Positions 1 to 6,268 of a stretch of DNA of 18,018 bases are shown here, one piece after another (positions within the stretch are counted from its first letter, which is position 1; each line of letters begins with the position of its first letter). The stretch lies in contig CAZUZI010000017.1 in the NCBI GenBank assembly GCA_964625015.1, positions 1 to 18,018 on the forward strand, in the 5' to 3' direction. The notes below the pieces were generated by a model. That model searched no databases and was not told the DNA's origin. It saw nothing but the letters and a program-made list of their open reading frames with translations. Source of the DNA: UBA5209 sp964625015. GTDB taxonomy: Bacteria; Patescibacteriota; Dojkabacteria; SC72. A program made the position numbers and the translations under genes.

Positions 1-182
1 TTCTTAAATCCCTGCTCAATATTCTTCATATCCTCAATTGCTTTTGTACTCGAATATCCAGAGATAAAAGAAACAATACCTATAAGTATTGGAAGAAATA
101 AGGTTGATAACCAAAACGATGGTTTCCTTATAACTTTCGTAAACTCAAATTTTGCAATTGTTATAAATCTACTATTCACCAT
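1..182 (-). CDS. ABC-2 type transporter permease (N-terminal fragment, cut by window edge)
   Basis: This frame reads 60 codons from an ATG at 182 to the window edge and stays open. The first ~20 residues are basic and amphipathic (MVNSRFITIAKFEFTKVIRK), followed by a hydrophobic segment at about residues 24-42 (FWLSTLFLPILIGIVSFISG). This is the usual N-terminus of NatB/YhaP-like ABC-2 permeases (FEF.K..RKPSFW then TM1). The start overlaps the last 11 bases of the upstream ATPase gene, so the two are almost certainly translationally coupled and form one transporter. The likely role is export of an ion, drug or lipid-like compound; the substrate cannot be told. Only TM1 is visible; the rest lies outside the window. 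Confidence 0.8.
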   Translation of the reverse strand, partial: MVNSRFITIAKFEFTKVIRKPSFWLSTLFLPILIGIVSFISGYSSTKAIEDMKNIEQGFK

Positions 183-1080
183 TTTCACCCTTTGTAAGAT
201 TAATAAAGATATCATTCAAACTTGGATAATCCACCTTCATATCAATCACCTTTGTACCACCCTTTATCAAATCTAACAAAACATCGTTAGGAGTATTCTC
301 ACCATAAGGAACAATCTCTGCTGTTTTGTTAGAAATCATACTTCTATATATTTTCGTTTCCTTCAAAGGCTTTTTACCCTCATATGTAATGAATATTGAA
401 TTACTACCATGCCTCTTTCTAACTTCCGTTGTACTTCCATACTCCAACCTTTTCCCCTTATGAATAATTAATACACTATCCGCCATTTTTTGTGCCTCAT
501 CAATAACATGAGTACTATAAAGTATTGTAGCACCAGCTTTAGCTCTCTCAATAAACATATCAACAAATAGTTGCCTATTAACAGGATCAAGACCTTTAAA
601 AGGCTCATCGAGTATTAATATCTCTGGATTATGTATAAGAGCCGTACCTAACTGCACCTTCTGCTGCATACCGGAACTTAATTGAGAAATCTGCTTGTCC
701 TTATGCGCAATTAACCCAACTCTATCTAAATATTCTAAACTCTTCTTAAGTGCCATACCATAAGGAAGACCTCTTAACTCACATGTATATACTAAGATAT
801 CCAATGCCCTAGAATCACGATACAAACCCCTCTCCTCTGGTAAGTAACCAATTAAGGTATTTAATCTATCAGAATACTCCTCACTATTTATCAATAATTT
901 TCCAATATCAGCCTGATATATTTTTAGCAGACATCGAATAGTTGTTGTTTTACCAGACCCATTTGTACCAAGGAATGCAAATATCTCTCCCTCATTAACA
1001 TCGAAAGACAGGTTATCTACTGCCTTTAAATTTCCAAAACTTTTTGAGAAATCCTCTACATGTATACTGTAATTAGCCAT
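172..1080 (-). CDS. ABC transporter ATP-binding protein, NatA/YhaQ-like exporter type
   Basis: The 302-residue protein is the ATPase of a two-gene ABC-2 exporter; it hydrolyses ATP on the cytoplasmic face to drive the adjacent permease. All nucleotide-binding motifs are present: Walker A GTNGSGKTT (38-46), a Q-loop region IGYLPEERGLY (77-87) in which Glu stands where Gln is usual, as is common in NatA-type ATPases, signature LSSGMQQK (134-141), Walker B ILILDEP (154-160) and H-loop His191. After about residue 215 a C-terminal extension resembling DUF4162 follows, typical of exporter ATPases of this group. The ATG at 1078-1080 is not preceded by a Shine-Dalgarno sequence. The downstream permease begins inside its last codons. 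The ATPase call is firm; the substrate is unknown. Confidence 0.93.
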   Translation of the reverse strand: MANYSIHVEDFSKSFGNLKAVDNLSFDVNEGEIFAFLGTNGSGKTTTIRCLLKIYQADIGKLLINSEEYSDRLNTLIGYLPEERGLYRDSRALDILVYTCELRGLPYGMALKKSLEYLDRVGLIAHKDKQISQLSSGMQQKVQLGTALIHNPEILILDEPFKGLDPVNRQLFVDMFIERAKAGATILYSTHVIDEAQKMADSVLIIHKGKRLEYGSTTEVRKRHGSNSIFITYEGKKPLKETKIYRSMISNKTAEIVPYGENTPNDVLLDLIKGGTKVIDMKVDYPSLNDIFINLTKGENGE

Positions 1081-1134
1081 ATGGTATAGACTGTATCACC
1101 AAAAAGTATTGATGTAAATACATATTTCATACAA

Positions 1135-1195
1135 TTGACATATATATATAGAATACATATCATATACCTACCCTTTATGTGATAGGATATATAAT
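1135..1195 (+). promoter_or_regulatory. Candidate promoters for the copper-handling operon
   Basis: A consensus-like sigma-70 promoter is visible: TTGACA at 1135-1140, a 17-bp spacer, and TATCAT at 1158-1163. A second, perfect TATAAT lies at 1190-1195, only 9 nt before the ATG at 1205, which would give a leaderless or near-leaderless transcript, although it has no good -35 at the right distance. This sequence is the 124-bp divergent space between the ABC ATPase gene and the cupredoxin gene. No inverted-repeat operator was recognised. Confidence 0.5.
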
Positions 1196-1204
1196 AGAAA
1201 TGAT

Positions 1205-1606
1205 ATGAAAAAAACATTAATATTAATCCTCATAACAGGGATTATAATTACCTCCATCTTTCTGATCTCGTTAATCAAAAAAGAGAATGAAGAAAGCGTA
1301 AAATCAGCAGCAACAAATACTGTAACAGTAGAGAATAATATACAAATAATTAATGTTACTGCACTTTCAAGTGGCTACTCTCCATCAAAAATAACGGCGA
1401 ACTCAGGATTAAAAACTTTCTTAAGAGTAAAATCCACAAATTCATACGGATGTGAAAGATCATTTAGGATACCAACATTAGAAATATCAAAAATATTACC
1501 TCAAAGTGGAGTAACAGAATTCGATTTAGGAACACCAAAAAGTGGAGAAAAAATAGTAGGAACATGTAGTATGGGCATGTATACATTAACTATAAATTTT
1601 ATATAG
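1205..1606 (+). CDS. Membrane-anchored cupredoxin-like protein
   Basis: The 133-residue protein has a hydrophobic N-terminal anchor or signal (about 4-24, after MKK), a short linker, then a beta-rich domain of about 90 residues. That domain follows the pattern of cupredoxin-like domains: GYSP..ITA.SG near 57-68, a Cys in SYGCERSF (C83), the stretch IP.LEISK.LPQSG (89-102), and a C-terminal GTCSMGM (119-125) supplying Cys121, Met123 and Met125 as probable copper ligands. It likely binds copper outside the membrane. The next gene encodes an HMA metal-binding domain fused to a DsbD/SafE-like membrane protein; cupredoxin, HMA and this membrane domain often occur together or fused. The assignment rests on the motif pattern; metal specificity is inferred. 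Confidence 0.72.
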   Translation: MKKTLILILITGIIITSIFLISLIKKENEESVKSAATNTVTVENNIQIINVTALSSGYSPSKITANSGLKTFLRVKSTNSYGCERSFRIPTLEISKILPQSGVTEFDLGTPKSGEKIVGTCSMGMYTLTINFI

Positions 1607-1635
1607 TAAACCTCTTAAACTTTTATTGAACTCAG

Positions 1636-1938
1636 ATGAGTAAAAAGAAATATTTTGTAGAAGGAATGCACTGCCCTTCATGTGAGATATATGTGGAATC
1701 ACAATTTAAGAATCGAAATGGAATTAAATCTGTAAAATCAAACAATAAAACACAGGAACTAGAAATTGATGTAAACAGTGACATGAAAATTGAAACTGTC
1801 ATTAATGAAATAAATAAAAATATGGAAGGAAGTGGGTATACTATAAAAACAGAGTTAAAAGATAGAAAAGGAAATTTACAGGAGTATTTACTACCATTTT
1901 TTATTGCATTATTTGTAATAATTTTATTCTTTATTTTA
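1636..1938 (+). CDS. Heavy-metal-associated (HMA) domain part of an HMA-DsbD/SafE membrane protein; runs into assembly gap
   Basis: Starting at the ATG at 1636, this is the N-terminal part of a gene cut by the N run. Residues 5-70 form an HMA ferredoxin-like fold with the copper-binding loop GMHCPSC (10-16, Cys13 and Cys16). A linker and a strongly hydrophobic segment (about 84-101, LLPFFIALFVIILFFIL) follow and run into the gap. Beyond the gap a different frame is open and continues as a membrane domain, so this and the next entry are most simply one gene of about 1 kb. The TAG at 1954-1956 that appears to end this frame exists only if the gap is taken as exactly 10 bases. No Shine-Dalgarno is seen; the gene is 29 bp behind the cupredoxin gene. 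Likely role: capture of Cu(I) in the cytoplasm or at the membrane. Confidence 0.8.
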
Positions 1939-1948
1939 NNNNNNNNNN
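1939..1948. other. Assembly gap (10 Ns)
   Basis: Ten N characters, a common placeholder for a scaffold join of unknown length. They fall inside a coding region and produce an apparent frame change, so the apparent break of the HMA/DsbD gene is an artefact until shown otherwise. Confidence 0.97.
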
Positions 1949-1949
1949 T

Positions 1950-2651
1950 ATTTTAGAAAAATTTATTATAAAAAACACATTCTCATTAGATGAAATGTCT
2001 TATACAACGGTTTTTTTAATTGGAATAATCGCTTCAATTTCATCATGTATGGCTGTTGTTGGATCATTAGTACTATCTATGTCGTCTGTATATGCAAAAA
2101 ATTCAATGAATAGTAAATCTATGACCATATTTCATATCTCAAGATTAATTTCTTTTTTCATATTTGGTGGGATATTAGGATCAATCGGTTCCCTATTTGT
2201 TATCTCAAATAAAATAGAGTTTATAATAGGAATAATTCTAACAATTATAATGATTGCTCTAGGAGTAAATCTATTAGATATATCACCCTTATTCAGGAAG
2301 TTCGAACTAACAATTCCTAAAAAGCTATCAACAAAATTATTATCAGATACAAAAAACAGTTCATTCGCACCAATACTATTTGGTGCTATAACATTTATAC
2401 TACCATGTGGCTTTACCCAAGCAATGCAGTTAAACGCCGTACTATCTGGAACTTTCATAAATGGTGCACTCACAATGCTCATCTTTTCAATTGGAACACT
2501 ACCAGTCCTATTATTAATAACCTTAGGATCAAGAAAAATAATAAATAGTAAATATTCTGAACTATTTCTAAAATCTTCTGGATTCCTTGTAATATTTTTC
2601 ACTATTTACAATTTGATTGGTTTATTAATTGCCAATGGAATCATTATTTAA
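1950..2651 (+). CDS. DsbD/CcdA-like (TauE/SafE-type) transmembrane domain, C-terminal part of the gapped HMA-membrane protein
   Basis: The frame is open from the gap at 1950, reading ILEKFIIKN before the first internal ATG at 1995, so 1995 is probably not the true start. From 1995 there are about six hydrophobic segments over 218 residues. Two conserved-looking cysteines sit in membrane helices, SISSCMAVVG (Cys18) and FILPCGFTQAMQ (Cys138), the paired CcdA/DsbD arrangement also found in HMA-SafE proteins annotated as sulfite exporter family. The SSCMAVVG.LVLSMS stretch is typical of the HMA-fused members. With the upstream HMA domain and the cupredoxin, the likely job is copper movement or thiol-redox handling across the membrane. 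Transport direction and substrate are inferred. Confidence 0.78.
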   Translation: MLEKFIIKNTFSLDEMSYTTVFLIGIIASISSCMAVVGSLVLSMSSVYAKNSMNSKSMTIFHISRLISFFIFGGILGSIGSLFVISNKIEFIIGIILTIIMIALGVNLLDISPLFRKFELTIPKKLSTKLLSDTKNSSFAPILFGAITFILPCGFTQAMQLNAVLSGTFINGALTMLIFSIGTLPVLLLITLGSRKIINSKYSELFLKSSGFLVIFFTIYNLIGLLIANGIII

Positions 2652-2668
2652 ATTCTTATACCAATATC

Positions 2669-2941
2669 ATGAATAGAGGGATAGTAAAACTTACAAATGC
2701 TGAAGCTACAGAATTACTAAAGAATATAAATATCGACAATTATGCTGAGACACCGCTTTATAACAAATTAAAAAGTATCGATTTGAATAATTCCGTAATA
2801 GAAATTCTGCTTTCTGGAGATGAAATAGAGAAAATATTAGACGAGATCGGAATGCCTGATCAACAAACAAACCCAATGCTCTTTGATGCAATAAATAACA
2901 TGAATCAATTACTACTAACCTTCCAAAGCCAGGCTTACTAG
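2669..2941 (+). CDS. Small hypothetical protein, last gene of the copper operon
   Basis: The 90-residue acidic protein starts with ATG at 2669, 17 bp after the DsbD-like gene. It has no signal or membrane segment and looks mostly alpha-helical, with heptad-like LL and IL spacings and the stretch ILLSGDEIEKILDEIG at about 46-61. I do not recognise the family. Position implies cotranscription with the copper genes. TATACC lies 6 nt before the ATG (2657-2662), so a separate start is possible. The last seven codons (TFQSQAY) and the stop are encoded inside the left arm of a 24-bp inverted repeat, so the C-terminus may have been acquired from the repeat. Confidence 0.65.
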   Translation: MNRGIVKLTNAEATELLKNINIDNYAETPLYNKLKSIDLNNSVIEILLSGDEIEKILDEIGMPDQQTNPMLFDAINNMNQLLLTFQSQAY

Positions 2942-3168
2942 GCTTATAGCTAGTAAAATACCTTGAGAACATTTACTCTTCGATCTATTTATAAACCTAG
3001 CTCGGCTTATTTATACCATTTCCAATATAGAATGTAATTCGCAGTAAAAACTATAATGTGTAACTTTTAGAAGAAGATATCAAAACCTTGGCTTCAAAAT
3101 TACTCCTTTATATCAAGGAATACATCGTATTTAGGCAGCTACAGGCCTAGTAAGCCTGGCTTTGGAAG
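2920..3168. repeat. 24-bp perfect inverted repeat enclosing ~200 bp of non-coding DNA
   Basis: The 24 bases at 2920-2943 are repeated exactly in reverse complement at 3145-3168, separated by 201 bp without a credible gene. Similarity continues weakly into the interior (TATAGCT versus TGTAGCT). The left arm covers the 3' end and stop of the small protein gene; the right arm begins at the first base after the 3' end of tRNA-Gln. The core AAAGCCAGGCTTAC is itself nearly palindromic and recurs at 16433. Within and beside the left arm, TTACTAG (2935-2941) and CTAGTAA (2950-2956) can also form a 7-bp hairpin. The overall shape resembles a MITE, but no target-site duplication is visible. A role as paired 3'-end signals for two converging genes is equally possible. 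Confidence 0.8.
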
Positions 3169-3239
3169 TTGCCGGACCTAGATTCGAACTAGGATTAACG
3201 GTTCCAGAGACCGTCGTCCTACCATTAGACGATCCGGCA
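3169..3239 (-). tRNA. tRNA-Gln (anticodon CTG)
   Basis: The 71-nt sequence folds as a complete cloverleaf. The acceptor is TGCCGGA paired with TCCGGCA, discriminator A73; the D arm is GTCT/GGAC; the anticodon stem is ACGGT/ACCGT with loop CTCTGGA, giving anticodon CTG (codon CAG); the T arm is CCTAG TTCGAAT CTAGG. The U1-A72 pair is a usual feature of bacterial tRNA-Gln. No CCA is encoded. It lies 21 bp after gltX on the same strand, which fits a route in which a non-discriminating GluRS charges tRNA-Gln, though the amidotransferase is not in this window. Confidence 0.95.
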
Positions 3240-3249
3240 GAAGCGCATA

Positions 3250-3255
3250 ATTATA
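3250..3255 (-). promoter_or_regulatory. Possible -10 box of tRNA-Gln
   Basis: A perfect TATAAT on the minus strand lies between the gltX stop and the tRNA, ending 10 nt before its first base, so transcription could begin just upstream of the mature 5' end. No good -35 hexamer was found 16-18 bp upstream. Readthrough from gltX is the alternative. Confidence 0.4.
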
Positions 3256-3260
3256 CACTA

Positions 3261-4907
3261 TTACAGCTGTTTCATATACTCATTTATTCTTCTTACAACC
3301 CTTCCTTCTCCCAAAACTTGTATAATTTCATATAAATCAGGTGTTTGCTTTTTACCTGTAATAGCTACTCGAATAACCATTGCTACATCGCCAACCTTAC
3401 CATAATATTTCTCGGGATTATTTTCAAACTCTTTGTAATCAGTACAAAACCCCCTGCCTACAGCAATATTTTTAATTTTCTCAAACCACTCCTCCCTATT
3501 ATCATCAAAATATAAGGTGTTAACAAAATCTTGTAATATGTCTTTTTGCAAATTTTTCTCCATTTCAACATGATCTTTCTTTAACTCTACATACATATCA
3601 TCAAAGAATATCTCAAGCTGAGTTAATACATCTGCCCATTTAACAATATCCTTTCGAATCTTTTTACCCTCTCTCTCAATATTGAAGATACTTACTGTAT
3701 ACCCTTTGTTTTCAGATAACCTAGTGAATAACTGTTTATCGTATTTCTCTGCCCAAATTTTTACGAAATCATACACCTCTTCTGCAGATAGCTTTGATAC
3801 ATACTCTTTACATGTATCCTCAAGTTTTACCATATCAAAAAGAGCACCTGATTTATTAAATTTCCCTAGCTTAAGCTCAAAATCTGTATATGGGAGCTTA
3901 GGATTTTGTAATCTCCAATCAGCAAACCCAGAATTCATAATATTAAGAAAATACTCCAATATTGCAACCGTAGGATAACCATTCTCTAAGAAATATCTAG
4001 TATCTGCCTCTGGATCCTTTCTTTTACTTAATTTCCTCTTACTCCCATTCTCTAATTTCATTAAAGGAGATGCATGTGCATATCTAATTCTCTCAAAACC
4101 GAGCTTATCAAAAAGTTCTAAATGAATAGGAACGGATGGGAACCACTCATTAGTTCTAACAACAAGATTAACTCCCATCAATACATCATCAATAGGATGT
4201 GCAAAATGATATGTAGGATATCCATCAGATTTTAGGAGAACAACATCAATGTCATTAAAGGAAAAACTTGCCCTTCCCTTTATCAAATCATCAAATTCAA
4301 ACTTCTCTTCGAAATTACCAGTTGAGTACAATCTAATTGCAAAGTTCTTTTTAGCATCTAATTCCCTCTTAATATCTTCAATAGATGAATTTCTCCATTT
4401 TGCCCACTCACCGTAATATCCAGTCCTTACACCCAGTTCATTCTGCTTCTTTCTTATCTCTTCTAATTCATCTTCATTAATAAAGCATGGATATGCATTA
4501 CCTTTTGCAACCATATTCTTTGCAAAAACCTTGTAAATATCTAATCTTTCGCTTTGAATATACGGACCGTAGTCACCTCTTTCAATACTCTCATCAAATT
4601 CAATACCGAATTCTTTTAAACCATCTAGCGTTAGTTTTACACCTCCCTCAACCTCTCTTTTTTTATCTGTATCTTCTATTCTTAATATACAAACACCGCC
4701 ATTTTGATCTACCAATTTCCTGTTTATCAATGATGTAAAAACAGTTCCAACATGCAAAAAACCTGTTGGACTAGGTGCAAATCTTGTTACTAGTTCATTC
4801 TCATTTAACTGTCTTTTGGGAAATTTCTTAAAAATATCTTCTACTGTTTCTAACACTTCTGGAAAGAGTAATTCTGCAATTTCCTTATTTTCTTGCTCTG
4901 TTCTCAT
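3261..4907 (-). CDS. gltX: Glutamyl-tRNA synthetase
   Basis: Class I aminoacyl-tRNA synthetase that attaches glutamate to tRNA-Glu (and perhaps tRNA-Gln). From the ATG at 4907 the protein is 548 residues. The HIGH signature is in FAPSPTGFLHVGTV (43-56), the KMSKS signature is KLSKR (292-296), and the catalytic-domain blocks RIEDTD (76-81) and HPIDDVLMG are present. The C-terminal helical anticodon-binding half follows. The frame is open further upstream, but the added 49 residues are an unrelated hydrophobic stretch that would cover the divergent promoter and run into the next gene, so 4907 is chosen. It is slightly longer than typical bacterial GluRS (about 470-500). A -10-like TAAAAT lies 8 nt before the start. 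tRNA-Gln follows 21 bp downstream. Confidence 0.95.
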   Translation of the reverse strand: MRTEQENKEIAELLFPEVLETVEDIFKKFPKRQLNENELVTRFAPSPTGFLHVGTVFTSLINRKLVDQNGGVCILRIEDTDKKREVEGGVKLTLDGLKEFGIEFDESIERGDYGPYIQSERLDIYKVFAKNMVAKGNAYPCFINEDELEEIRKKQNELGVRTGYYGEWAKWRNSSIEDIKRELDAKKNFAIRLYSTGNFEEKFEFDDLIKGRASFSFNDIDVVLLKSDGYPTYHFAHPIDDVLMGVNLVVRTNEWFPSVPIHLELFDKLGFERIRYAHASPLMKLENGSKRKLSKRKDPEADTRYFLENGYPTVAILEYFLNIMNSGFADWRLQNPKLPYTDFELKLGKFNKSGALFDMVKLEDTCKEYVSKLSAEEVYDFVKIWAEKYDKQLFTRLSENKGYTVSIFNIEREGKKIRKDIVKWADVLTQLEIFFDDMYVELKKDHVEMEKNLQKDILQDFVNTLYFDDNREEWFEKIKNIAVGRGFCTDYKEFENNPEKYYGKVGDVAMVIRVAITGKKQTPDLYEIIQVLGEGRVVRRINEYMKQL

Positions 4908-4915
4908 CAAAGAAA

Positions 4916-4943
4916 ATTTTATTAAATTAGGTTGATATAACAA
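4916..4943 (-). promoter_or_regulatory. gltX promoter, predicted leaderless
   Basis: On the minus strand TTGTTA (4938-4943), a 16-bp spacer and TAAAAT (4916-4921) are followed by 8 nt and the gltX ATG. With normal spacing, transcription would begin at or next to the start codon. It interleaves with the opposing promoter of the 4967 gene. Confidence 0.6.
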
Positions 4944-4960
4944 ATATTCGCTGTTATTAT
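4932..4960 (+). promoter_or_regulatory. Promoter of the 4967 gene, predicted leaderless
   Basis: TTGATA (4932-4937), a 17-bp spacer and TATTAT (4955-4960) stand 6 nt before the ATG at 4967. This is a near-consensus sigma-70 promoter whose expected start point is the start codon itself. There is no Shine-Dalgarno and no room for one. Confidence 0.7.
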
Positions 4961-4966
4961 TATACC

Positions 4967-6268
4967 ATGACACTGACAGAATCAGCATTTTGGGCAAAAA
5001 GATTTGGAGTAATAGTATTAGTAGTACTCGCAGTTTTAATAATAATATTTGCAATACTTTTTTCTTCTAAAAAAACTACACTACCACCTGAATATCTTAC
5101 TGCAAACTTTGGGTGTACAGAAACAAAGGATGAATTTCTCACACATGAGTTAAAAATACCTGCACTAAATATTGATTCAAATTCAGAAATGCTTTTTGAA
5201 TTACAAACAGATTCAGGGAAAATAGATAGCCTTCCTAATATCGTAAATGTATATAAATATACAGATTTAGGGCAGATAATTAACTCACAGGGAGAAGCAA
5301 AGATACTGGCAAAGAAACTTGGTTTTAACCCTGACAATATTGTAAGGCAAGGGACTACTGGATACATATGGGTTGATAATACAACAAAGAGAAGTTTGAA
5401 TATTAGAGCAAGAGATTTGAATTTTACTATGAAAACAACACATGAATACATTAAGGAAATAAGAAGGAATAGTGACCTCCCAACAGAAAAAGAAGCTCCA
5501 TCAATCGCAATTAATGCACTTAGAACAATGGGTGTACTTAATCAAGCATATACAACCGTTCAACCAACTACACATTTAATTAATATAAATCCAGATGGTT
5601 CATTTTCACAAGCAGCATCTCTGGTTGAAGCAGAATTAATACGTGTTGATTTCTTAAGGAAAGTACCGATGATTTCCATTGCTACAAATTTAGAAGGTGC
5701 ACAACAAATGGTTGATAGCTTAACAGCAAAAAATCTTACATATGAAACAGGTAATACGATAGTTAATGATGAAAGAATAGAGGTATATAACTTTAGTACA
5801 TTAATAACATACCAGAATCCTGTTAAATCAAATATCTCTATCTATGTAGGGCCAAAAGATGAATCTACGAAAATTCTGCCTAATATCTATCAAGTAGAAT
5901 ATAATACATGGAGTTTAGATGAAGAGAGTTGTGGCACATATGAATTAATTTCACCATCTCTTGCATTACAAAATATACAGGAAGGAAAAGGTAGCCTTGT
6001 ATATCTTAATAGCACTGGAGATGAGATTGTAGACTACACACCTAAAAATGTTAATAAGTTTAGAGTAGATAATATATATATCACATACTACGAGGCATCT
6101 ACAGAGCAGCAATTTCTTCAGCCTGTATATATGGTAGAAGGACAAGCAGAACTAAAAGGGGGAGAGAGAGCAGACTTTTACATTTATTACCCTGCTATTA
6201 ACTACGGAATAGTACAAGACAAGATTGAACTACCGCCAGCACCTGTACAAGAGAAAGGCCTATTTTAA
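4967..6268 (+). CDS. Membrane-anchored extracellular protein of unknown function
   Basis: The 433-residue protein has one N-terminal hydrophobic helix (about 15-33, GVIVLVVLAVLIIIFAILF) preceded by a basic KR, so the long C-terminal part is expected outside the membrane. A single Cys follows the anchor (ANFGC, near 50) and another is central (ESCGTYE). The rest is a mix of polar beta-like and helical stretches, with no catalytic motif that I recognise. The C-terminus contains QPVYMVEGQAELKGG followed by a Pro-rich PPAPVQ tail. I do not recognise the family. It is a single-gene unit, divergent from gltX, and its stop overlaps the convergent dacA stop by 9 bp. Confidence 0.85.
   Translation: MTLTESAFWAKRFGVIVLVVLAVLIIIFAILFSSKKTTLPPEYLTANFGCTETKDEFLTHELKIPALNIDSNSEMLFELQTDSGKIDSLPNIVNVYKYTDLGQIINSQGEAKILAKKLGFNPDNIVRQGTTGYIWVDNTTKRSLNIRARDLNFTMKTTHEYIKEIRRNSDLPTEKEAPSIAINALRTMGVLNQAYTTVQPTTHLININPDGSFSQAASLVEAELIRVDFLRKVPMISIATNLEGAQQMVDSLTAKNLTYETGNTIVNDERIEVYNFSTLITYQNPVKSNISIYVGPKDESTKILPNIYQVEYNTWSLDEESCGTYELISPSLALQNIQEGKGSLVYLNSTGDEIVDYTPKNVNKFRVDNIYITYYEASTEQQFLQPVYMVEGQAELKGGERADFYIYYPAINYGIVQDKIELPPAPVQEKGLF

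Noticed and set aside
2132..2602. Open frame of 156 codons on the minus strand
   Set aside because: It is antisense to the DsbD/SafE-like membrane domain, whose helices and conserved Cys residues are convincing; AT-rich coding DNA often leaves such shadows.
2669..2941. GatC (amidotransferase subunit C) as the identity of the small protein near gltX and tRNA-Gln
   Set aside because: The length is similar but the GatC pattern is not present, and the gene is in the copper operon on the opposite strand from gltX.
2935..2956. Intrinsic terminator after the 2669 gene (TTACTAG/CTAGTAA hairpin)
   Set aside because: The stem is AT-rich and is not followed by a T run.
2920..3168. Definite MITE or insertion sequence
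   Set aside because: The 24-bp inverted arms fit, but no target-site duplication and no transposase-like ends were seen, so it is reported only as an inverted repeat.
4908..5054. N-terminal extension of gltX to an ATG-like start at 5054
   Set aside because: The extra 49 residues are an unrelated hydrophobic stretch antisense to the 4967 gene and cover both divergent promoters; the GluRS alignment begins after 4907.
4960..5451. Open frame of 163 codons on the minus strand
   Set aside because: It lies antisense to the start of the 4967 gene, spans its promoter and has no recognisable domain.
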